A DNA stretch of 64,000 nt from Budorcas taxicolor (GCF_023091745.1 NC_068935.1:62706724-62770723), one strand, 5' to 3'; shown: positions 1-9,751, counted from the stretch's first letter. Notes: a model not told the origin generated them from the letters alone. A program made the numbers and translations.

Positions 1-373
1 AGCTCGACTCTCGGGCGGCACCCCCCTGGGTGCAGGCAGCCTGCCCGAGGGGTGCTGGCACCCAGCTGGGGGCCCCTGGGCCCGCAGGGCAGCTGGGGCT
101 CAGATGCCAGGAATGCAGGGCAGCAGAGAGGTCAGACACGCTCTCGTCACTCTCCACGGGCTGGTTGGCACCTTTGTGCGGCCAGTCTGTAGCCTGGGCC
201 TGGGCCCCAGAGGGCACCGCCAGGGGCTGCCAGGGGCTGGCACGGCTCAGGGCGCTCCTGCTGGTGGACACGTAGGAGTTCTCTTGCGGGGAAGGGGGGC
301 TGTGGCTGGCAGGCCCTGGCTCCAGGCATGGCCCTGCCACCACCACCTGCAGCTCCTCCAGTGTCTGGTACAC
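1..373 (-). CDS. IRAK1: IRAK1 exon 12 (partial; runs off the left edge)
   Basis: Starts after CCCTGCAG with VYQTLEELQVVVAG and stays open to base 1 (codons 514-637). Holds two of the three TRAF6-binding motifs known in human IRAK1, PQENSY (Glu544) and PVESDE (Glu587); the third would lie beyond the window. The sequence between motifs is low-complexity Pro/Ser/Ala and diverged. Use of an internal acceptor in this exon gives human IRAK1b; I did not identify an equivalent site. Confidence 0.93.
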   Translation of the reverse strand, partial: MYQTLEELQVVVAGPCLEPGPASHSPPSPQENSYVSTSRSALSRASPWQPLAVPSGAQAQATDWPHKGANQPVESDESVSDLSAALHSWHLSPSCPAGPGAPSWVPAPLGQAACTQGGAARESS

Positions 374-3300
374 CTGCAGGGAGGGACCGGGGCTCTCAGG
401 GTGAGTGGCCCTGTCCAGGTCCTCACAGAGGGTGGCGGAACTGCAGGGCAGCTCCAGGTCAGGGCCAGAGAAGAGAATCGTTGTCACTAAAGCTAAGGAC
501 CGAGAGCAGCTTCTCTTTGTCTTTGAGAAAGCAAACCTTGTTGCCTTGATGCCCTCAATGATGCTTCTTTCTTTTCTCAAGAGAGACAAATGAGGGATAG
601 GATGGGGAGGGACGTGGGGGGGGGGTTGTTCAGGATGGGGAACACAAGTACACCCACAGCTGATTCATGTGAATATATGGCAAAAACCACCACAATATTG
701 TAAAGTAATTAGCCTCCAATTAAAATAAATAAATAAATAAAAGAGAGACAAAGAGGTGGAAGGGACACAAAAAAGGCAGATGCAGTGGCGCAAGGCACCC
801 AGAAGGGGGCGCAGTAAAAAGCCGATCGCCTCCTTCTCTGTACCTGGCTGGGTTCAGTGGGGGTTCAAGCCAAACCAAAGGGCAGTTGAGCAACATGTGG
901 AGACTGGCATCTCAAGCACTTCCCATACCCCCAGCTCACAGGACTACCTGGGTCATCGGGGGTCTCCTCTTGGCCCGGCGGTGCAGGCAGCAGCAAGCCA
1001 GCTGGCCCAGGGCCAGGCCCAGTTCTGGTGGGCATGGCCCTGGCCTGGGGTCCAGGTGCTTCTTGTAGATCTGGGCGGCAACTGGGGCGGCCCACGTGTC
1101 TGCGGCCGGCCCACCTTGGACTGCGGTCTGGGTGCCCTTCAGGGTCACCCCGGCCTCCTCCGCCTCCTCTTCAACCAAGTCTTTCTGTGGGACATGCAAC
1201 GTGAGTCTGGCCCCCGTGGGCCGTGCCTTGCGCTGCCATCCCCGGCCCTCATCTGCATATGCTCAGCGCTGACTTGGGCCCCCGGGATCCAGCCACGCGC
1301 CCAGCACCTGGGCTGGCTTTCACAGAGCTGACTTCCTGAGAGGGGAGAGACGTCGATATGCTTCGAAAACCAGGGGAAACCACAGCAGGGAGGCCTCCCC
1401 AGGGGTTTCGATGGGGGGGCCCAAGCAAGTGACACTCGGGCTCTGATCAAAAGACAGCAACTAGCCAGAGAGGGCAGGGCTCAGAGGGGAGAGCCCCACG
1501 GAGATGGGGAGGGACAGGACCAGACAGGAAGGACCAGGAGCAGACCCTGGGGTCAGGGGGCGTGGCCTTTCAGGCAGAGGAACAGGGAGCCGCCAGGTCT
1601 GGAGGACAGACAGCAAGCTGGCAACCACGTCAAGGGTCTGGGCCTTCATCCCAAGCATGGCGGGGGTAAAGGGGTTCCACCACCTCCTCACAGTTCTAAA
1701 AGAGCTTTTTGGTGGTTGCCCAGAGAAGCCGTGGCAGGGACCCTGTGGGGTCTGGCATGCTGTGCCACAGCGGTGCTGACGATGGGCCCGAGTGCAGATC
1801 TATTTGGTGCCCGGCTCCAGCAGAAATCCCTTCGAGACCCGGGAATGGATGGAAACAGCCCCGAGCCCGGGCAACACACCAGCTTATACAGTGTGAAGGA
1901 TCCTGCCGACTAAGCAGAGAGGAGCTGGATTTTGGGCTCTGGGTCAGTCTGCGGAGGAATAGGCCTGCCCCGCAAAACCCAGGGAAGGCATCTGGGGTGA
2001 GGGGGGACGTGGTCCGATTCCCAACCATTGCTTCTCCCAGGTCCCCTGATTCTGTTTTCCACTGTGATCGGGCTGCAACCCCCCACCCTGACCCCCCCCC
2101 CCAACCTCGCCAAACCCAGGTGGGGTCTGGAAGGGCCTGTGGCACTTGCCGGGGACAGACAGGTTTGTCCCCAGCCAGGCAGATGCAGCTGTCTGGGGCC
2201 CTGCCTACTCTCAACAATGAGTCAGCAGAGGCCGGGCTGGCGGCCCCACGTTCCGGATTGTTCCTCCCTCCCTCTCTCTCTCCCGACCTGCCTCGGGAGG
2301 AGGCTCACCAGATACTTGGGCTGGGCGCCATGCATCCTCACGGCCCTCTGGCCGGCCAGGGTCTCCAGCAGCACCTGCAGAGAGAGCAGGCTGCAGACTG
2401 GGGCCGCTGAGAAACTGCACGTGGGACTCAAGCTCAGGGGGTCTGGAGGGCCCACGTGGAGGAGAGGAATGGAAAACGACAGACATGAAGGTGTGGAGCC
2501 GCGCAGGGCACCCGAGCTGGGGAAGATGGGTCCCGGGATCTGAAGCTGGTCAGGCCTGCTGGAGGATTCTCCGGGGGCTGCAGCCCCCCACCCCCAGGCC
2601 AGTCGAGGGCCCTGCAGCTCACCACGCCAAAGCTGAAGGTGTCGGTGTCCACGGCCAGCCTCCCGGTCTTCACGTACTCCTCAGGCAGGTAGGCCAGGGT
2701 GCCACGCACCGTCCGAGTCCGGGCCACACTACTGCTCTGGCCGGGGTTGGCCCCTGTAAACCGGCTGAGACGGGCCAGGCCGAAGTCCCCCAGTTTGGGC
2801 ATCAGTCTCTCATCCAGAAGGACGTTGGAACTTGGGGACGGAAGGCGGTGGCATCAGCCTGGCCTTAGCCCTCTCTGCGACTCATCACCCCTGCACCTAC
2901 TGCCCCCTGCCTGGTCCTGAGACAATCAGACCGGAGCCACTGACGTGCACCTCAGTGGCGGATTGTGGCCCGTGCTCATGGTGTTCTGGCCACTTGGGGC
3001 TCTGAGCAAGTGGCCCCCAGAGCCCCATCCTGCAGTTGAGGCCCTGTTCACCACTGGAACCCATCCTTGGCCTCCATGTCCACCCCTGGCCCACACTGGG
3101 TGCTCAGTGACCCTCAGACCCCAGCCCTGACGTCCCCTGTTCTCAGGGGGATCGCTCAGGGCCAGGCTCCTAGGGACCAGGCAGCAGGCACCCCCGGTCC
3201 CTGCTTGTGGGAGGTGTGGGAGCATCACCCCTTGCCATAGGGCTCCTGCCACCCTCAAAGGCCCCCAGGGGCTGGCCGTTTCCCCGCCTCACCTCTTGAC

Positions 3301-5641
3301 ATCTCCATGGATGAGGCTGGGGCTATCTTGATGTAAGAACTGAATTGCCCGGGCTGTGCCCAGAAGGATGTCCAGTCGCTGAGGCCAGGAGAGAGGGGGC
3401 CAGGCCTGTGTCTGGAGGGGCACAAGGAAGAAAGGGGAGACCGTGGAGCCACCGTCTTTGATGCCCATCCATGCTTCCCCTGAGCGCTGAAGTGTCAGGT
3501 CAGAGATGCTCCTGTCTTGGGCTTGGTCAGCCCTTGTGTCCTGAGGGCGCCTCTCTAGATGGGGCCCAGGGGCTGTCCATTGCCTCTTGCCCTCTGGGCA
3601 ATGCCACCAAGATCCTTCCGCTACTCTGTTTGCCCAGGGGAGCAGATGGGGCCCCTTTCAGAGGCCCCATGAGCTTGGCTTCCAAGCATGAAGAGGTCCC
3701 GATCACTGAGGCCAAGGACCCCAGCCCCATGTCCCGCTCAGACCAGGTGCCAAGAGTGACACAGTGTGCCGGGCCAGGCCAGGCAAGGCTTACCTGGACG
3801 TGGAGGCGGTCTTCCAGGGAGCCATTGGGCAGGAAGCCATAGACAAGGCAGTAGAAGCCGCTCTGAGCACAGTAGCCGGCAAAGTCCACAATGTTGGGGT
3901 GACGAAACCTATTTGAAACGGTGGAGTCTCAGTGCTCTGCTCCCAGCATCCAGCACGCCTTCCATCTGGCCATTGCAGGGGGGGTGGTGTAGGGTGCGGA
4001 TGGTCCCTAACCAGGTTCCCCGGCTCGCCTGGGCCTGGCAGGCTGCAGACCAATGGGGAGCCAGGTCCCCGGACATGTGGTCCTGGTGGGGCCCTGCCCC
4101 TGCCTGCAGGCTCACCGCGACAGCTGCTGCACTTCGGTCTGGAAGCTCTGCTTCACTGTGGTCCACTCCAGGTCAGCCTCCTGCAGCCCTCGGGGAGAAT
4201 GAGGCAGGGGGGACTGGCAGTGTGAGACTCCTGTGGCCCGGACTTCATGCCCCCCACCCCCCCCCACCTGTTCTGGGCCCAGAAGGAGCACGGGCCTGGG
4301 GGCCCTGGGACTGTGAAATCAGAGGGCTGAAGGAACCCTGTGGGGTTGCGAAGGGGGTGGGGGAGGACCACAAAAGCCCGAGTCTGGGAACAGCCCTTGA
4401 GGGCCCTGGCCAGGATGCTCCACACACCTCCTTGAGCCTCTTCACAGCATAGACGGTGTTCCTCATCACTGCCCGGTACACACAGCCAAAGCCGCCCTCC
4501 CCGATCTTGAGCTCCTCTGAGAAGTCGTGGGTGCCCTGGCAAATCTCATGAAGGGGCCAGCAGAACGAAGAGGAGGGGGGCCCAGGCAGGAGGGGCATGG
4601 GGCTCTCTGGGCTGGGCTGTGGGAAGAGACCCTGTATCAGGTGAGGTCCCATATCCTCCCCTCTGCCTCAGCCCACCCTTGCTGGGCTGCCTGGGGTGGC
4701 CCAGGGGACCAAAGGCAGCTGTCACTGCTTGCTGGCATCAAACCTCTGGGTGGGGGGCAGGACCCACCTACCTTGGTAGATGAGGGGGCTGGAGATGGCA
4801 ATGGTGGCTGGTGGGCAGCTGGGTTTGGTCCAGGGCAGAGCTCGGGGTCAGAGTGAGTCTGGGAGCCTGGAAAAGCTTCGCAAAGACACCAGTGAAAGGC
4901 AGGCAGAGGCCAGTGGCAGGATCTATCGGGGTGGCCAGGAGCAAGGGGGTCCTTTCCTGAGGTTCATCAGGCCAACCCCGGTTTTCTTACCTGGGGAGAG
5001 GAAGGTGGAGGCCAGAGACGGCAACTTCCGGTGGCCGGGAACCGCAGCCTCGGAGGGTGTGGAGATGCTGCTGGGTGTCGGGGAGGTGGTGCTGGCGGGC
5101 AGAAGCGGGGCGGGAGGGTGCCCTGGGAGGCCGGGGAGGGAAGGACGTTAGGCCCAGGCTGGAGGGAGGAGCTCCGAGGTAAGCCCTGGGCGGCCCCTGT
5201 CCCAGGGTCCTGGGGGTTCCGGGGGTCTCCGGGGCCGCGCTCACAAGCAGTGATGATGTCCCGCGCCCGCAGCAGCTGCAGGTGCGTGAGGATGCGCACG
5301 AGATCGGCCACGCGGGCGTTGCGGTTGATCCACGGCCACAGGACGCTGGCTGTGCGCTGCCCGGAGCGCTCGCACAGCCGCAGCTCGGTCTGGTCGCGGA
5401 CGATCAGGGCGGCTGCGGGGCAGGGGGCGTCAGGCCGCGGCGTCCGGGCCCCGCGCGTCTCCCCGGCCCGCCCCGGCCCGCCCCTGCCGGCCTGCGGCCA
5501 CCCACCGAACTGGCACCAGTCGGCGGGCTCCAGGGCGTCCATCACTTTGTAGAAGCGGCACATGACCCAGGGCGGCACCTCGTACAAGAAGTGCTGGGCG
5601 CCGGGGACCGCGGGGTCTCCCGGGCCCGGCCCCCCGGCCAT
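1..5641 (-). CDS. IRAK1: IRAK1, interleukin-1 receptor-associated kinase 1 (exons 1-12, 3' truncated by window edge)
   Basis: Serine/threonine kinase of the cytoplasmic Myddosome: after TLR or IL-1R stimulation it is recruited by MyD88 and IRAK4, phosphorylated, and engages TRAF6 to activate NF-kB. Twelve exons join in phase to about 637 codons; the human protein has 712, so roughly the last 80 are off the left edge. Order seen: N-terminal death domain (about 27-106), Pro/Ser/Thr-rich linker, kinase domain with glycine loop GEGGFG (219-224), ATP-binding Lys239, HGD in place of the usual HRD (catalytic Asp340), DFG (358-360), activation-loop Thr387, and C-terminal TRAF6 motifs PQENSY (Glu544) and PVESDE (Glu587). 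HGD is normal for this family. Numbering coincides with human throughout. Introns are short (about 90-460 bp) except intron 10 (1.1 kb) and intron 11 (574 bp). Identification is from family knowledge; exon limits are from GT/AG sites and phase. Confidence 0.97.
374..947 (-). other. IRAK1: IRAK1 intron 11 with a ruminant L1 3' tail
   Basis: 574 bp between exons 11 and 12. It contains G-rich tracts near 615-630 and, at about 660-745, a 3' end typical of ruminant L1 (CACAATATTGTAAAGTAATT then an A-rich (AAAT)n tail) in plus orientation, opposite to the gene. Confidence 0.7.
660..745 (+). mobile_element. L1 (ruminant) 3' end fragment with (TAAA)n tail
   Basis: The motif ACAATATTGTAAAGTAATTA followed by an A-rich tetranucleotide tail also occurs at 53.69 kb. 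This shared 3' terminus ending in an A-rich tail marks a severely 5'-truncated L1 insertion. Confidence 0.65.
948..1184 (-). CDS. IRAK1: IRAK1 exon 11 (kinase C-lobe end)
   Basis: 237 nt, 79 codons (435-513), phase 0 at both ends. Starts KDLVEEEAEEAGV and ends RRAKRRPPMTQ before GTAGTC. A human splice form (IRAK1c) lacks this exon and is kinase-dead; the symmetric phase here would permit the same skip. CACAG acceptor. Confidence 0.95.
1185..2308 (-). other. IRAK1: IRAK1 intron 10
   Basis: Longest IRAK1 intron here (1,124 bp). GC-rich, with several chance open frames on both strands but no recognisable domain, repeat or RNA gene. It holds a C-rich run at about 2,090-2,101. Confidence 0.7.
2309..2374 (-). 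CDS. IRAK1: IRAK1 exon 10 (kinase C-lobe)
   Basis: 66 nt, 22 codons: VLLETLAGQRAVRMHGAQ then PKYL. Acceptor CTCTGCAG, donor GTGAGC, phase 0 at both ends, so skipping it would keep the frame. C-lobe helix alpha-F region. Confidence 0.93.
2623..2830 (-). CDS. IRAK1: IRAK1 exon 9 (DFG and activation loop)
   Basis: 208 nt. Reads SNVLLDERLMPKLGDFGLAR with the magnesium-binding DFG (358-360), then the activation loop with RTRTVRGTLAYLPEEY including Thr387, the IRAK4 target, and ends VDTDTFSFGV. Acceptor CCCAAG, donor GTGAGC. Confidence 0.96.
3293..3411 (-). CDS. IRAK1: IRAK1 exon 8 (catalytic loop)
   Basis: 119 nt from a CTCCAG acceptor to GTGAGG. Encodes TQAWPPLSWPQRLDILLG through FLHQDSPSLIHGDVK. 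The catalytic loop is HGDVK (Asp340) where human has HGDIK, a conservative change. The Ser343 codon is split to exon 9. Confidence 0.95.
3794..3908 (-). CDS. IRAK1: IRAK1 exon 7 (kinase hinge)
   Basis: 115 nt after an ATAG acceptor. Reads FRHPNIVDFAGYCAQSGF, then CLVYGFLPNGSLEDRLHVQ, covering beta4, beta5 and the hinge. The tyrosine gatekeeper typical of IRAKs is in the LVYGF stretch. Ends in phase 0 at GTAAGC. Confidence 0.95.
4116..4180 (-). CDS. IRAK1: IRAK1 exon 6 (kinase alpha-C region)
   Basis: 65 nt encoding EADLEWTTVKQSFQTEVQQLSR, the alpha-C helix segment of the N-lobe. Acceptor CTGCAG, donor GTGAGC. The last Arg codon is split 2+1 with exon 7. Confidence 0.94.
4428..4616 (-). CDS. 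IRAK1: IRAK1 exon 5 (kinase N-lobe)
   Basis: 189 nt, 63 codons (181-243), bounded by CCCACAG and GTGTGT. Contains Thr209 in GTHDFSEELKIGEGGFG, the priming phosphosite just before the kinase domain, the glycine-rich ATP loop, and YAVKRLKE with catalytic Lys239. Confidence 0.96.
4772..4875 (-). CDS. IRAK1: IRAK1 exon 4 (ProST linker)
   Basis: 104 nt. The acceptor is taken at GCGAAG, which gives AFPGSQTHSDPEL and matches the human reading. A second AG nine bases further in (CTTTTCCAG) would drop three residues and remains possible as an in-frame NAGNAG-like alternative. The donor is AAG before GTAGGT. The exon ends in phase 0 after PSSTK (residue 180). Confidence 0.85.
4991..5122 (-). CDS. IRAK1: IRAK1 exon 3 (Pro/Ser/Thr-rich linker)
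   Basis: 132 nt from a CTCCCAG acceptor to a GTAAGA donor. Reads WHPPAPLLPASTTSP... to LASTFLSP, the start of the ProST region that is hyperphosphorylated by IRAK1 itself after Thr387 activation. The linker has diverged from human more than the flanking domains, as expected for a disordered segment. Confidence 0.92.
5245..5412 (-). CDS. IRAK1: IRAK1 exon 2 (death domain)
   Basis: 168 nt between a CCCCGCAG acceptor and a GTGAGC donor. Encodes residues 46-101 of the death domain, including ALIVRDQTELRLCERSGQR and the helix with VLWPWINRNARVADLV. This is the surface that packs into the MyD88-IRAK4-IRAK1/2 helical assembly. It ends one base into Trp102. Confidence 0.95.
5506..5641 (-). CDS. IRAK1: IRAK1 exon 1, coding part
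   Basis: The ATG at 5641-5639 sits in a strong Kozak context (gccATGg) and opens MAGGPGPGD, the known IRAK1 N-terminus. The exon encodes residues 1-45 and the first base of Ala46, ending in CAG-TTC-G before GTGGGT. The upstream frame stays open to a TGA at 5749-5747 but holds no other ATG, only a GTG at 5680. The exon carries the beginning of the death domain. Confidence 0.95.
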
Positions 5642-5644
5642 GGC

Positions 5645-5648
<4 letters not shown>

Positions 5649-5675
<27 letters not shown>
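5649..5675 (+). repeat. (GCC)9 trinucleotide repeat in the IRAK1 5' UTR
   Basis: Nine uninterrupted GCC units on the plus strand, which are GGC units in the IRAK1 transcript, beginning eight bases upstream of the ATG. In the frame of the main ATG they would encode alanines. The tract is flanked by near-repeat ACC/CCACC triplets. Confidence 0.9.
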
Positions 5676-5682
<7 letters not shown>

Positions 5683-5742
5683 GGCCGGGGCCTCTCCGGG
5701 CCGCGGCGGGCGCGGGCCTCGGCCGCCCGGGTCCGCGAACAC

Positions 5743-5749
5743 TGACTCA
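5743..5749. promoter_or_regulatory. AP-1 consensus TGACTCA upstream of IRAK1
   Basis: Exact TGACTCA about 100 bp upstream of the IRAK1 start codon, directly followed on the plus strand by CTTCCCC (GGGGAAG on the minus strand, an Ets/NF-kB-half-like core). The match is seen; occupancy is inference. Confidence 0.45.
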
Positions 5750-5773
5750 CTTCCCCTTTAAGGCGGCCTCGTG

Positions 5774-5794
5774 CGACGCCCGGCGGGCCGGAAG
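5774..5794 (-). ncRNA. MIR718: miR-718-like mature sequence upstream of IRAK1
   Basis: The minus strand begins CTTCCGGCCCGCCGGG and continues to GTCG. As I recall human miR-718, this 21-mer matches it at 20 positions, differing at position 7 (G here, C in human). Human MIR718 lies immediately upstream of IRAK1 on the same strand, which is the position seen here. Precursor folding was not computed, and the surroundings are so GC-rich that a hairpin could form by chance. Whether this locus is processed into a miRNA is unknown. Confidence 0.6.
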
Positions 5795-5989
5795 GGGCGG
5801 CACCCGGGGCCGCCGCCACCGCCGCCAGCCCCGGCCACACGGGGGCGCCGCGCGTGGTCACGCCTCCCGGAGGCCTCGCCCCTGGGCCCGGCGAGGCGGA
5901 CGGGTGAGCTTCCCGGAGGAGGAGGGCTCCGAGGGCTGCAGGAGAGCGCTTCTCGGCCCCAGGGACGATGGACACAGCGAAGGCCTTCC

Positions 5990-7944
5990 AGAAAGGGCTA
6001 GAAGCGGGGCTTCGGAGAGCCGCTGGCTGGTCCTCTTTAGGTTTCTGTTTCGTGGGGAAAGCGGTGGAGAGGGGTCAAGACATCCAGGGTCAGATGTGGG
6101 TCACACCAGGGCTCCCGGCTGACTCTCTGCAGCTGGCTTGTGAGGCTGGGGGCAGGAAGAACGATCTGGAAGCTCGCAGCATCTCCACCCACCCCCTGGG
6201 CCCTGGATCCCATCTTTTCTTGGCCCTGCCGGAACCTGCTCCAGCGGTGGTTAGGTCTTTGCAGCAGCTGCCCTCTTTTCTTCTTTGCTGGCTCCTTCCG
6301 CTAGCACAGAAAACGTGTTTACTACTCTCTTAGAGACAGACCTTCACTCCGGCTGCCCTCCTCCCTCTTGTCATGCTTGAGGATGGCGGGCTCTGGCAGC
6401 TCCCACCCTTTTCTCTGAAGCTCACTGAGCACCATACTTGGCCTGTCTGGCGCCTCCCCACAGGCCTCCGGCATGCCTCCATCATTCGCAGTAGCAGTAG
6501 CAGCCACAGTAGCAGCCACCAGGAAACTGTTACCTCTCTGAACTTCTCTGGGGTTCCTCTCTTCCCCATGGGGCTCTGACCTAGATGAACCTAAACGAAC
6601 ATGCTTCCCTGCCTCCTCTCGGCTCAGGGGTCTTCCTTAGGCACAAAGCACTCCACTCCACACCAATTTTTCTGCTTAAGACCTTTCCGGGGTTCCTGAA
6701 GCCCTCTGAGGGATTGCAGCTTTTCAGCACGGCTTCTGACGTTGTCACCGTGTGGCCCTTTCCTGCCCACCTGTCTTGCTCTTGGCACTTGGCAGCAGCC
6801 TTAACCCAGCCACAACTCCTTGGGGTTCCGAGAACGTGCCAGGGCTCCCACCCCCATGGGTTTGCACTTGTAGCTCCATCCAGCAGATACTCAGGTAGCT
6901 GGAAGCTGGCCTGGAGTCCCCTGGCACGTCCTTCAGCCTCAGCACTCATCTGCCTCCCCGACACCCCTCCCCGCCTCCCGCCAAGCAGCCAGGGCGCCTT
7001 CCTCTTCTGTTTTTTCCAGCTGGACGCCAGCTTGAAAGGCAGGTCTTTGCTAGCCACCCCCTTGTCCACTTGATCCTGACCCCTGAGGGCTGCCACCCTC
7101 CCCGCCCACAGGCTGTCCATCCAGAGACTTCAAGAGTGGTTTGCAGAAACCAGGTCGGCCTGAGACGCACCTCCATGGCAGCCTCTTCCCAGAAGCTGCA
7201 GCCACTCCGCAAGAGGAAGCCAGCCATGCCCTGAGCCCCAGTGGCTTCCCATAGGGACAGCTCTTACCGAGACTCCCAAGCTGTGGAGGGAACTAGTGGG
7301 CACACACACACTAAGTGAACTGGGACTTGGTCCCACTTCCAATTCTGCTGGACTGCAGCTCCCGGGACAGCCCTGGCACCTCAGGGATGCTCAGGATACA
7401 CACACGCCATGAATGTTAACCCTCTGTTTTACCATTTAAGGCCAGGACGCTCGAGTGCACCTCCAAGTAGCTGTGTTCACATACATGTACCTGTGGTGCT
7501 GAACTCTAAGCAGTTCTTTTCATCTCCAAGCCATCGGCAGCCTGATAAAGGACAGCTGTAGGGAAACCACGAGCTCCTGAGAGCAATCCACCTCATCAGA
7601 AGCCGGTGGGGGGAGGCAGCGCGTCCTCCGAGCCAGGAGCAGGTCAGCAGAGACCTTGGAATGGTCTCAGGCAGGAGGCACCGGAGGAGTCAGAGCTGGG
7701 AGGTTTCCAAAAGCCCCTCAGCCCATCGGGGACAGCCAGGATGCTGCCCTGCAGAAGGCCCTTCCCACCTGCCGGCTCAGAGCTCCCCTCTGGGCAGGCG
7801 GACCCCGAGGCAGGCCAGTGCGGGGTGCCGGCCAGTGCCCTGTCCTCCCCAGGGCGCCCAGAAAGCAGCTGGCTTCTGGGTGTTCCCAGGATGTGCCCCA
7901 CCTTGCTGTCCTGGGAGCTGTCTTGATAATGAAAGCCCAGACCT
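5990..7944. other. IRAK1-MECP2 intergenic region
   Basis: About 2 kb between the IRAK1 promoter and the inferred MECP2 distal cleavage site, similar to the human spacing. Mostly moderate-GC unique sequence. A short AGTAGC/AGC-rich tract lies near 6,488-6,522. No open frame with recognisable content and no interspersed repeat was identified. Confidence 0.6.
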
Positions 7945-7965
7945 GGAGTCACTTTCACAGAGAGA

Positions 7966-7971
7966 TTTATC
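7966..7971 (-). terminator. MECP2: Candidate distal MECP2 poly(A) signal (variant GATAAA)
   Basis: GATAAA on the minus strand, 8.55 kb past the stop codon, which is where the human distal end falls. I found no canonical AATAAA or ATTAAA on the minus strand between about 7.9 and 8.35 kb. The cleavage site would be about 10-30 bases downstream, near 7,945. Inferred from position and motif only. Confidence 0.45.
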
Positions 7972-9751
7972 GAGAATGCTAACAGCACAGGATACAGTAC
8001 TTCCCAACAAAAGGTGCGAACGCGTCACTTAGAAAGGCATGCTGAGTATTCTTGGCTTTCACACGTATTAAAAAACTTACAAAAATAAAATAAAACTGCG
8101 TGCTGCCCATCTTTTCAAATAGTAAAAGAACCTTATGAAAAAATCACTTGGTTTTACAACAAAAGACACAAACGGACATTTTTATGTAAATTTATAAGGC
8201 AAACTCTTTATATAATAAATAGGTTACAGGGATTCAGTGGGGGGTGTTTTGAAACGTATACAGGTACATTCAGACAGGTTTACTGAAATGGTACAAATTT
8301 CCTTAATAAATTGCCTTTTGTTTTTAAATATATCAGTGCTTTCAGTCATTTGGCTATACACAAAGAACCTTTTTTGAACACTACAAAAAAGCAATCAATA
8401 TTTTTTTTGTTTTTAAAACGATCTACTTAAGTTTTCTAAAGTAATTGTCCCAAAACACAAAAACTGAAGGTGAATGCGATAGAGGGCTTTTGGAGATCAT
8501 CTCCAGCCAAGTCTGTCCTGGGTGACTCCCCTCACCCCATACACACTTTTCCAGCCCTTTTCCTCCTGGGCTGGAGCCTGCTCCCTCTGCACAGGGTGAC
8601 CAGGGTCCCTGCGACTCAGGAGGGGGCGGTGATCCTGCTTGATTCTTCTCATTCCTAAGCCCCATGCCCGAATGGTCAGCACTGTCCTCGAAGAGGGGGG
8701 GACCCCGGGCGCTAAGGGAGCACATGGCCACCCTGTTTCGTCAGTCCTCAATAGTGTCTGGGAGGTAACGGCTACTCAAGAGGATCGGGTTTTGCCATGA
8801 AACGAGAAGGGGGGTTTCTCATATCCAAATTTTGCTGGGGATCAGGTGACAGCCAAGGGTGTGCACCCCCCCACCCCATCATCATCTCCTCGTCCAGGAA
8901 AGTGGGGAATCCAGAGGTTACGTTAGTGTCCTGCACTGTGGGGCGGGGTGGATTTGATGATGGTACCCCGAACAGTAATGTCGCCCCCGAATCATAATGC
9001 CGTGTCCACACACGCCTGACCCGTGGCCACAGTGGAGGTCTCCTGGGAGACGCCCACCCTCAGGCTGAGCCTTGCCCCGCAGGCCCACCCTGACCTTCTC
9101 CCACCGAGGTGTGGTTGGTTCTGCTCACACCCCTCCTGGCTCCCCTTGCAGGAACGTCAACCTTGTCTGTCCTTAAAAAGATAATCCTGATGCTATTAAT
9201 CTGGGAGTGGACCAAAACCTGGTTTTGCTCTGACTTCACAAATGGCAGCACGTCAGCTATTCACTTTGTCAGCTCTAGGTGTCACTTCTTTGGGTGGCTT
9301 CTGGCTGATCTGGGCAGGGGGTCCTGTCTTTGGCTCTCCCCCTCCTGGGGCAAGAGGACAGCCCCTCTCCTTCTGGTTACCATCCCCTCCCTCTGAATTC
9401 TTTTGTTGGTAAAGAAAAGGTGTCTAGAAGCATTTGTCTCTGGAACAATTACTTTAAACATGGTTACAATACAGACTTCAGTTCAAACACAGAAGAGATT
9501 TACTTTGCAAAATTCCCTTCACCCACCGAAAATTACACAAATAGAAGCCTCAACACCACAGTTAAGAGGACCAGTAGAGAGAAGCTCATGTTTGGAACAC
9601 AAAAGGAGAACTCAAAACCAAACCAAACCCAAACAGAAACAACCCCAGAGAGACGAGGGGAGGGCGGAGGAGGGGAGGAGCGCAAACACAGCACACGGTA
9701 CAGTGTCCGGGTACAGGAGCCCTGCGCGAGGAGAGGGCTCGGCACACCGAG

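Larger units (their letters stand above)
5030..5990. promoter_or_regulatory. IRAK1: CpG-rich region over IRAK1 exons 1-3 and promoter
   Basis: By eye, CpG density rises sharply from about 5.03 kb and falls by about 6.0 kb, covering exon 1, introns 1-2 and the upstream promoter. That is the profile of a CpG island at a constitutive TATA-less promoter. The limits are approximate because no CpG ratio was computed. Confidence 0.8.

Noticed and set aside
1709..2410. 233-codon plus-strand frame over IRAK1 introns 10 and exon 10
   Set aside because: Covers intronic sequence and is antisense to exon 10; low-complexity, no recognisable family.
4871..4879. Using the inner CTTTTCCAG as the main exon 4 acceptor of IRAK1
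   Set aside because: The outer site restores the Ala-Phe-Pro found in human IRAK1, so it was taken as primary; the inner one is kept only as an alternative.
5031..6122. Plus-strand frames of 120-190 codons opposite the IRAK1 first exons
   Set aside because: GC-rich CpG-island frames rich in Arg/Gly/Pro; antisense to verified IRAK1 exons and promoter, no domain.
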